Both the position numbers and the translations under genes were made by a program. 10,001 bases of DNA from Nitrospirota bacterium (GTDB lineage Bacteria > Nitrospirota > Thermodesulfovibrionia > Thermodesulfovibrionales > Dissulfurispiraceae), in NCBI GenBank assembly GCA_016212685.1, contig JACREW010000128.1, positions 1 to 10,001 of the forward strand, read 5' to 3'. This document shows, in pieces, positions 1-5,060 of the stretch. The notes below the pieces were generated by a model. It was not told where the DNA came from. It saw nothing but the letters and a program-made list of their open reading frames with translations, and searched no databases. How positions within the stretch are numbered: position 1 is the first letter of the stretch; the number at the start of each line of letters is the position of its first letter.

Positions 1-1
1 A

Positions 2-526
2 AGGATATCCGCAATATTTCTGATTATCGGAGGGTTTATCGTAGGAATGCTGGCTGCGATTATGGGCGTAGGCGGAGGTTTTATTACATTTCCGATGTTC
101 GTTTATCTCTTCGGAGTATCCGCCGGAACTACGGTCGGCACCGATATATTACAAATCATCTTTACCGCAGGGCTTGCATCTATCGCCCAGTATGCCATAT
201 ATGGCTATGTTTTCTATACGCTCGCAATGGGCATGCTCATAGGCTCTCTTATCGGGATTCAGGTAGGAGCCCTCGTAACAAAGGTGGTAAAGGGGACGCA
301 AATCTTAGGGTTCTATGCAGTGTCGATTATCGCCGGATTTATCAACAGGGCAAGCACGCTCCCCAAAAAGATGGTCGAGCTCGAATACATACAGATGTCA
401 AAGTCTGTGGTTAACGGCATAGAGTTTGTCGGTAACATTATATTCTGGATAGTTGTCGGCATCTTCGGCGTATGGGTTATGGCCAAGTTCTTTACAAACA
501 TGGATAAGCTGAGAGGGGAGGAATAA
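2..526 (+). CDS. TauE/SafE family membrane permease, 3' part (5' end outside window)
   Basis: The reading frame is open from base 2, so the gene starts upstream; 174 C-terminal residues are visible. The protein is probably an inner-membrane anion exporter or permease of the TauE/SafE family, whose members move sulfite, sulfoacetate or related sulfur anions. The visible part starts inside a hydrophobic helix followed by the family's glycine-rich turn (MGVGGGFITFP), then helices around VGTDILQIIFTAGLASIAQ, the glycine-rich FYTLAMGMLIGSLIGIQVG and ILGFYAVSIIAGF. A charged stretch (PKKMVELEYIQMSK) precedes one more C-terminal helix (FVGNIIFWIVVGIFGVWVM). That last helix looks like an extension of the core fold. 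The stop lies 1 base before the next gene, whose ribosome binding site overlaps the last codons, so the two are co-transcribed. The family call is firm; the substrate is not known. Confidence 0.85.
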   Translation, partial: RISAIFLIIGGFIVGMLAAIMGVGGGFITFPMFVYLFGVSAGTTVGTDILQIIFTAGLASIAQYAIYGYVFYTLAMGMLIGSLIGIQVGALVTKVVKGTQILGFYAVSIIAGFINRASTLPKKMVELEYIQMSKSVVNGIEFVGNIIFWIVVGIFGVWVMAKFFTNMDKLRGEE

Positions 527-527
527 A

Positions 528-1229
528 ATGGCGATTATGAATAAAAAAGCAATGTCTATAGGCATTTTCCTCGGCATGTCGTTTTTGGGAGTGCTGGTCC
601 TGATTTTCTCGCCTATTTTCGGTGAAGGGAAGAACGGACTTGTATTTTCAGACGATATGTTTAATAAACTGTCCAAGGGCTCATCATATTTCATACCGAA
701 GGTGATGGAGGAGAATAAAAAATTTGGCGGCAAGCAGATTTCGACAGCAATCAAGATGGAAAAGCCCGATCAGGTCGAAAAGGCCGTTAAAGTGCTTACT
801 GTTGCCGGAACTAAGGCAGAGGCGAACGGCGCCGAGATAAAAATAAGCGCGGATATAGGCGTTCTTATGGAGAAGGCGCTGAAGGACTCCGATGATATGT
901 ATAAGAACGACGGCAAGTCGGTTTCGGGCCGTTATGGATTTGACGAAAAAGAGGTCATGGTTACATGGTGGAATCTTATGAAGCCTCTGGATAAGCAGCT
1001 CAAAAAGGAAGGCAAGATAGAGGAGGCAAAGATTGTCTCCGATGTCATGAAAAAAGCGGTTGAGACCGCTCACAACTTTTACGGCATCGAGGCGCAGAAA
1101 GTTACCGAAAAGGCCGGTCTTATGGTCGGTCTGCTCGTATTTTATGTGGCGTATACAATGTGGTGGGGATTTGCGATATATTATATGTTTGAAGGCATCG
1201 GGCTTTCAATGAGCAAGGCGAAACATTAA
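528..1229 (+). CDS. Unrecognised bitopic membrane protein, partner of the TauE/SafE permease
   Basis: I do not recognise this 233-residue protein. It has a hydrophobic N-terminal helix at about residues 11-30 and a second at about 197-221 that is rich in aromatics (FYVAYTMWWGFAIYYMF). The roughly 165 residues between them are charged, Lys/Glu-rich and mostly helical (for example KQLKKEGKIEEAKIVSDVMK). With both helices spanning, the central domain would lie on one face of the membrane, most simply the periplasm. The start at 528 is supported by the purine-rich GAGGGGAGGA just upstream; a second in-frame ATG lies three codons later. The gene begins 1 base after the permease stop, so translational coupling and a shared complex are likely. 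It could be an accessory or sensory subunit of the permease, but no motif shows this. Confidence 0.8.
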   Translation: MAIMNKKAMSIGIFLGMSFLGVLVLIFSPIFGEGKNGLVFSDDMFNKLSKGSSYFIPKVMEENKKFGGKQISTAIKMEKPDQVEKAVKVLTVAGTKAEANGAEIKISADIGVLMEKALKDSDDMYKNDGKSVSGRYGFDEKEVMVTWWNLMKPLDKQLKKEGKIEEAKIVSDVMKKAVETAHNFYGIEAQKVTEKAGLMVGLLVFYVAYTMWWGFAIYYMFEGIGLSMSKAKH

Positions 1230-1246
1230 TAGACAGTGAACAGTGA

Positions 1247-1296
1247 GGGGACTGTCCCTGAATTACGGGCGAAGCCGTAGATTCGGGACTGTCCCC
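1247..1296. repeat. Long imperfect inverted repeat (REP/MITE-like) upstream of uspA
   Basis: Two arms of about 22 bases, 1247-1268 and 1275-1296, surround the loop GCGAAG. They pair with one mismatch and two single-base bulges. The outer part of each arm contains the near-palindrome GGGACTGTCCC, so the motif also appears as a direct repeat at both ends; the inner part is GAAT then TACGG against CCGTA then ATTC. A short direct repeat (ACAGTGA twice) precedes it at about 1233-1246. The element fills most of the 92-base gap between the membrane protein and uspA and ends well before the uspA Shine-Dalgarno sequence. No T-run follows, so it is not a classical terminator. It could attenuate or process the transcript. 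Resemblance to REP or MITE repeats is inferred from structure only. Confidence 0.7.
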
Positions 1297-1321
1297 GTGC
1301 GATAAAAACAGGAGGATAAAC

Positions 1322-1759
1322 ATGAAAATACTTGTGCCGGTTGACGGCTCGAAACATTCCGAAGAAGCGCTTAAGATTGCCGTAGATTACGCGAAGACAA
1401 AAGGCGCGAATATCTGCCTGATAAGCGTATCTCCTTTTATCGAAGGCGTAGACCTCGAGATCTCGGCATCCGAAAGGGAAAAGCTGAACGAGACTTTTAC
1501 AAAGCGTGCGGATTACATAGTACAGCAGGCATGCGGCATTTTGACCGGAGAAGATGTGCTCGCTACGTGCAGGCATGTAGTAGCCGCGTATTCAATCCCC
1601 GACGCCATAATAGATTATGCGGATAAGGAGAAAATAGACCTTATAATCATCGGCAGCCGGGGTCTCGGCAAATCATCGAGATTCAAAATGGGGAGTGTTG
1701 CCTCAAGGGTGGTAAAGCACAGCCCGTGCTCCGTATATGTAGTGAAGATGTCCGAATAA
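1322..1759 (+). CDS. Universal stress protein, UspA family, ATP-binding type
   Basis: A 145-residue single-domain cytoplasmic protein of normal UspA length. It starts with the family's first strand and acidic residue (MKILVPVDGS, Asp8). Near the C terminus it carries the G-2X-G-9X-G(S) nucleotide-binding motif with Gly111, Gly114, Gly124 and Ser125, followed by the usual HSPCSVYVVK strand. The intact motif predicts an ATP-binding, dimeric UspA rather than the non-binding type. The start is set by AGGAGG at 1311-1316, 5 bases before the ATG. It follows the permease and the bitopic protein on the same strand, 92 bases downstream across the inverted repeat, so it may belong to the same transcript. 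UspA proteins beside transporters often sense nucleotide state and adjust transport; that role here is inferred. Confidence 0.92.
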   Translation: MKILVPVDGSKHSEEALKIAVDYAKTKGANICLISVSPFIEGVDLEISASEREKLNETFTKRADYIVQQACGILTGEDVLATCRHVVAAYSIPDAIIDYADKEKIDLIIIGSRGLGKSSRFKMGSVASRVVKHSPCSVYVVKMSE

Positions 1760-1760
1760 C

Positions 1761-1805
1761 CCCACCCATCCTCCCCTTAAATAAGGGGAGGAGAGAGGAG
1801 GGGGT
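1761..1805. repeat. C/G-rich palindromic intergenic repeat between uspA and the kinase gene
   Basis: A perfect 9-base inverted repeat (CCTCCCCTT at 1770-1778 and AAGGGGAGG at 1783-1791) with the 4-base loop AAAT lies directly after uspA. C-rich sequence flanks it on the left and G-rich sequence on the right (about 1761-1805), extending the partial symmetry. There is no immediate T-run on either side, so it is a weak candidate for a terminator. The composition and layout match the palindromes found in frame inside the PpsA-like gene (6927-7016), which suggests one dispersed repeat group. Confidence 0.65.
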
Positions 1806-1828
1806 AATTTTCAACTCTTTTTATACGG

Positions 1829-1834
1829 TATAAT
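1829..1834 (+). promoter_or_regulatory. Candidate -10 box, histidine kinase gene (possible leaderless start)
   Basis: A perfect TATAAT lies only 5 bases before the GTG start at 1840. No convincing -35 hexamer is visible at 17 bases, and no Shine-Dalgarno sequence precedes the GTG. If this box is used, transcription would start at or next to the start codon and give a leaderless message. Confidence 0.4.
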
Positions 1835-1839
1835 AAAGT

Positions 1840-4098
1840 GTGAAGATTAAGAAACCCGCAAGAGATTTTTTAGCCGGATTAACAGGCATTGCTACAAGAC
1901 TGCTGTTTGCTTTCAAACTAAGGCACATCAAAAAAATAGTAATCTTCGCTATACCTTTTCTGCTCGGTATTATTTTATTGCTCGGCTGGATGTCTGCAAG
2001 GAAGGTCAGAGAAGTAGTAATAGAGGACTTCAATCAGCAGCAGTTAGTCCTTGCGCGCCATGCTGCCAGCCAGATTGAGAACAGCCTTAACATTCTTAAA
2101 AGGGAATTGCTGCTCCTCAGCCTCTCGCCATCCATACAATATTTTGAAAAGGTTTTCATGGACAAAAGAATGGCAATAGCCTTCTCGAGCATTAAGGAAG
2201 AAGGGTCCCTCGAAGTAAAATACATCGAAAGGGGCGGTAAAAATGTTTATCTTGTGAATAGACGAGGCTACCAGACAACGCATCCATATCCTGATGACAT
2301 GGGTTATCTAAATTGGGCAAAGGATGCAAATAATAAGGGTAATATTCTGATAACAGGGGTTTTTCCCGGTATTCAAGGAGATCCCGCGAGTCACATAGCG
2401 AAGATGGTTGTCCCTGTATGGCAGGTCTCGGTTGACGAGAAGCACCCGGTGGCAACCAACTTATTCTCTGGAGTTATGATGGTTAATGTTGATACAACCG
2501 TCCTGATAAAGAAGATAACCAGAGGCATAAAGTCAGGAAAGACAGGTTATGCGTGGGTTATGGATAATAAGGGCACTTTTTTGCATCATCCAGAAGAGGA
2601 ATTTATAGGAAAGAACGCCTTTGAGGCGAGGAAAGAGAAAAAGCCTACCATATCATTCGCGAGGATAAATGAGATACAAAAAGAGAAGATGTTAAAGGGC
2701 AAGGATGGGAAGAGCTGGTATATATCCGGCTGGCACAAAGGCGTGGAGAAGGAGATGAAGAAGCTGATCGCATACGCGCCTATTCGCCTGAGCGATAAAA
2801 ACGATGACCTCATCTGGTCTGTCGCGGTTGTAGCGCCTATAAGCGAGGTGGAAGGAGCGATTCACGACATACAGATAAGGCAGTTCCTGCTGGAAGGAGT
2901 CGTTATCCTGTCAATACTCTTCGGAGGCCTGTTGATTATCAGCATGATGCTCAGGTGGTCGAGCTCGCTTGAAAAAGAGGTTACAGAAAAGACCAGCGAG
3001 TTGAAAAAGAGGGAATATCAGTATCGCTCGCTCGTAGAGCATGCCGATGATATTATTTTTACAATAAGCCCCGAAGGGCTTGTGCTGAATATGAATGATT
3101 ACGGTTGCAATTTTTTGAAAAAGACGCAGGAGGATATTTTAGATAAGCATCTTAGCGACATTTTGCCTCAAGAAACGGTGGAGCTTATACTGAAGGCAAG
3201 CGACAATGTTTTCCGTTCCAATACGAGCGAGCAGGTCACATGCTCTGTTACAATCGACGGGAAGGTTTTTTGGCTCAGCATCAATCTCAGCGGTCTTTTA
3301 GACGAGTGGGGGAATGTATATAAGGTTTTGGGAATAGGAAGGGATATTACTGAAAGGATACTTCTGCAGGAGCAGATGCTGCATACGGAAAAACTGGCAT
3401 CCATGGGAACCCTTGCCGCAGGCGTTGCCCACGAAATAAACAACCCCCTTGCTATAATCCTGGGCTTTACCGATCTGCTTTTGGAAAAAGAGCCTTCCGA
3501 CCCGGAAGTCAGGGACATGTTGAAGTCTATCGAAAATCAGGGATTCAAGGCCAAGAGGGTTGTGGAAAATCTTCTGAGTTTTGCGCGAGCCGAAGAACAA
3601 AAGAGAATAGATGTCGATATCAATAAGAATATCGAGGAAGTGCTTACCGTTGCGGGAAACAATCTGTTGCTTAACAAGATCGCGATCAATAAAATGGAAT
3701 TAGAGGATCCACCGCCTAAAGTGAAGGGAGACCCTGACGAGCTTCATCAGGTCTTTTTAAATATAATAAACAACGCCGTGCATGTCATGAAGGGCGGAGG
3801 AGTTTTAACTATTATTACAAATATTACAAAGGCTGTAAACGGCGGCAGAGATGTGGAGATAAGGATTGGGGACACCGGCAGCGGTATCCCCAAGCAATAC
3901 AGGTCGAGGATATTCGACCCTTTATTTACCACAAAAGAAGTGGGTGAAGGCACAGGTCTTGGTTTATCCGTTTCTTATGGGATTGTCAATAAACACGGCG
4001 GGACAATAACATTTGAAGCAAAGACAAAAGAGGAGTCGGAAGAGACAGGGACGACTTTTATAATAACTTTACCGGCGATAAGAAATGTTGAAGGTTGA
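1840..4098 (+). CDS. Membrane sensor histidine kinase (Cache - PAS - HisKA - HATPase)
   Basis: A 752-residue inner-membrane kinase. A basic N terminus leads into membrane helix 1 (about residues 33-50). An extracytoplasmic Cache-type sensor of about 300 residues follows; its membrane-proximal part has the characteristic TGYAWVMDNKGTFLHHP (235-251). Helix 2 is at about 350-370, then a short coiled coil without a clear HAMP domain, a PAS domain (about 391-506, ending GIGRDITER), and a HisKA domain with the phospho-acceptor His531 in GVAHEINNPL. The ATPase domain shows the N box at 641-645 (NIINN), the G1 box DTGSGIP (678-684) and the G2 box GEGTGLGLS (702-710). All catalytic motifs are intact. 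The start is a GTG because an in-frame stop lies two codons upstream and no other start occurs before helix 1. The last codons (Val-Glu-Gly-stop) lie inside a heptanucleotide repeat. The partner is probably the response regulator 72 bases downstream. The ligand is unknown; Cache domains usually bind small organic molecules outside the cell. Confidence 0.93.
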   Translation: MKIKKPARDFLAGLTGIATRLLFAFKLRHIKKIVIFAIPFLLGIILLLGWMSARKVREVVIEDFNQQQLVLARHAASQIENSLNILKRELLLLSLSPSIQYFEKVFMDKRMAIAFSSIKEEGSLEVKYIERGGKNVYLVNRRGYQTTHPYPDDMGYLNWAKDANNKGNILITGVFPGIQGDPASHIAKMVVPVWQVSVDEKHPVATNLFSGVMMVNVDTTVLIKKITRGIKSGKTGYAWVMDNKGTFLHHPEEEFIGKNAFEARKEKKPTISFARINEIQKEKMLKGKDGKSWYISGWHKGVEKEMKKLIAYAPIRLSDKNDDLIWSVAVVAPISEVEGAIHDIQIRQFLLEGVVILSILFGGLLIISMMLRWSSSLEKEVTEKTSELKKREYQYRSLVEHADDIIFTISPEGLVLNMNDYGCNFLKKTQEDILDKHLSDILPQETVELILKASDNVFRSNTSEQVTCSVTIDGKVFWLSINLSGLLDEWGNVYKVLGIGRDITERILLQEQMLHTEKLASMGTLAAGVAHEINNPLAIILGFTDLLLEKEPSDPEVRDMLKSIENQGFKAKRVVENLLSFARAEEQKRIDVDINKNIEEVLTVAGNNLLLNKIAINKMELEDPPPKVKGDPDELHQVFLNIINNAVHVMKGGGVLTIITNITKAVNGGRDVEIRIGDTGSGIPKQYRSRIFDPLFTTKEVGEGTGLGLSVSYGIVNKHGGTITFEAKTKEESEETGTTFIITLPAIRNVEG

Positions 4099-4150
4099 AA
4101 AGGTAAAAGTTGAAGGTTTGAAAATTAACTTTCAACATTCAACATTCAAC
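4087..4150. repeat. Inverted heptanucleotide repeat element without an ORF
   Basis: The left part carries GTTGAAG and GTTGAAA units (4087-4100) and another GTTGAAG at 4109-4115. The right part carries TTCAACA, TTCAACA, TTCAAC (4131-4150), the same unit in reverse complement. The inner segments 4109-4123 and 4130-4143 form a hairpin of about 13 pairs with one bulge and one mismatch around a 6-base loop. The element supplies the last codons and stop of the kinase gene and ends 20 bases before the response-regulator start. It matches the unit of the arrays around the four-helix gene (4582-4627 and 5030-5057), so it may be a solo or empty form of the same element. Confidence 0.7.
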
Positions 4151-4170
4151 TAAATAAAAAGGAGGAGAAT

Positions 4171-4593
4171 ATGACCGAGAAAATCTTGGCTGTTGATGAT
4201 GAACCTGATATGCTGAAGCTTTTAAGCATGATCATTAAGGACAAGACGCCTTACGAAATCGTGACCACGAATAATCCTTTGGAAGCCCTTGAGTTAGCTA
4301 AACAGGGAGGGTTTGACGTTGTTGTCGCAGACCTGAAGATGCCGGGACTTGACGGCGTTGAACTCCTTGAAGCGATACGCGGCATTAACGAGGATACGCC
4401 GGTAATCATCATAACTGCTTACAGCAGCGCTGAGTCTGCCACCGAGGCAATGCAGAAGGGCGCATTTGATTTTATCACAAAGCCGTTCCGGAAGGAACAG
4501 ATACTTTACACGATAGACAGGGCGTTGAAATGGGTGAAGCTCCAGAATGAAAACAGGATGCTGAAGGAAAGATTTAAAAAGGTTGAAGGTTAA
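4171..4593 (+). CDS. Response regulator, stand-alone receiver domain
   Basis: A 140-residue CheY-type receiver protein with every phosphorylation residue in place: acidic pair Asp9/Asp10, phospho-acceptor Asp54 in VVVADLKMPG, Thr82 in the IIITAYS switch strand, and Lys104-Pro105. After the receiver it continues through a helix and the sequence LQNENRMLKERF, which resembles the linker that joins NtrC-type receivers to a sigma-54 AAA+ domain, then stops at KKVEG. The last three residues and the stop codon are encoded by heptanucleotide repeats. It could be a natural receiver-only protein or an NtrC-type regulator whose output domain was lost. GGAGGAG before the ATG is a strong ribosome binding site. 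It is the likely phosphorylation partner of the kinase just upstream; with no DNA-binding domain it must act through another protein. Confidence 0.9.
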   Translation: MTEKILAVDDEPDMLKLLSMIIKDKTPYEIVTTNNPLEALELAKQGGFDVVVADLKMPGLDGVELLEAIRGINEDTPVIIITAYSSAESATEAMQKGAFDFITKPFRKEQILYTIDRALKWVKLQNENRMLKERFKKVEG

Positions 4594-4627
4594 AGGTTGA
4601 AGGTTAAAAATTGAAGGGTGAAAGGTT
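4579..4627 (+). repeat. Left heptanucleotide tandem array of the four-helix cassette
   Basis: Successive 7-base units in one register: GTTGAAG, GTTAAAG, GTTGAAG, GTTAAAA, ATTGAAG, GGTGAAA, then GGTT, from 4582 to 4627, with a partial unit before. The array begins inside the last codons of the response regulator, provides its TAA stop, and runs directly into the ATG of the four-helix gene. Its purine-rich units (GAAGGG, GAAAGG) are the only Shine-Dalgarno-like sequence for that gene. It is inverted relative to the array at 5030-5057. Confidence 0.8.
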
Positions 4628-5023
4628 ATGAGCAAAAAAGTAACATGTTTTGAGGATTTGAATGTATGGCAAAAGGCGAGAGAGTTGGTGGGGTTTATTT
4701 ATGAACTGACAAAAAAGAAAGATTTTGCAAGAGACTACGCCCTTGTTGACCAAGTAAGGAGGGCTTCAATTTCTATAATGTCAAATATTGCTGAGGGTTT
4801 TGAAAGAGGCTCTAATAAAGAGTTTATACAGTTTCTTTACATTGCAAAAGGTTCGTGTGGAGAAATGCGATCTCAATTGTATGCAGCTCTTGACCAGCAA
4901 TATATATCAGAAGATGAATTTTTAAACGCTAAAGACCGGTGTTTAAAAATATCCGGTATGGCAAGTAACCTTATAAGTTATCTCAAATCATCAAAAAGTT
5001 TTGAGGGGAAAAGACAAAAATAA
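4628..5023 (+). CDS. Four-helix-bundle protein, 23S rRNA intervening-sequence protein (IVP/S23) family
   Basis: A 131-residue soluble helical protein of usual family length. It has the family hallmarks: an N-terminal FEDLNVWQKAREL (8-20), the core VRRASISIMSNIAEGFERGS (43-62) with RRAS and NIAEG, and EFIQFLYIAKGSCGEMRSQL (65-84). The family was first seen encoded inside intervening sequences of 23S rRNA genes and is related in fold to the accessory Avd protein of diversity-generating retroelements; its biochemical role is unclear. Here it stands alone. Hand counts over four 60-base lines give about 36% GC, against about 49% in the response regulator before it, which suggests transfer. The ATG abuts the left heptanucleotide array, and the inverted array begins 6 bases after the stop. 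It is convergent with the PpsA-like gene. Confidence 0.88.
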   Translation: MSKKVTCFEDLNVWQKARELVGFIYELTKKKDFARDYALVDQVRRASISIMSNIAEGFERGSNKEFIQFLYIAKGSCGEMRSQLYAALDQQYISEDEFLNAKDRCLKISGMASNLISYLKSSKSFEGKRQK

Positions 5024-5029
5024 CCGAGC

Positions 5030-5057
5030 TTTCACCTTTCAACCTTCACCTTTCAAC
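5030..5057 (-). repeat. Right heptanucleotide tandem array, inverted copy
   Basis: Four exact 7-base units on the plus strand: TTTCACC, TTTCAAC, CTTCACC, TTTCAAC. Their reverse complements (GTTGAAA, GGTGAAG, GTTGAAA, GGTGAAA) match the units of the left array. The innermost unit pairs perfectly with 4617-4623, and units further out pair partly, so a transcript across the region could fold with the four-helix ORF in the loop. The array ends 3 bases from the stop codon of the convergent PpsA-like gene. Confidence 0.8.
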
Positions 5058-5060
5058 TTT

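Noticed and set aside
684..1073. Minus-strand ORF of 129 residues
   Set aside because: It lies opposite the bitopic membrane protein gene, which has a good ribosome binding site and operon context; the antisense frame shows no domain.
1770..1791. Rho-independent terminator after uspA
   Set aside because: The hairpin is strong, but a G-rich sequence follows instead of a T-run. It may still slow polymerase, so it is reported as a repeat.
4579..5057. CRISPR array or diversity-generating retroelement
   Set aside because: The repeats are contiguous 7-mers without spacers. Although the four-helix family is related to Avd, no reverse transcriptase or template/variable repeat pair is present in the window.
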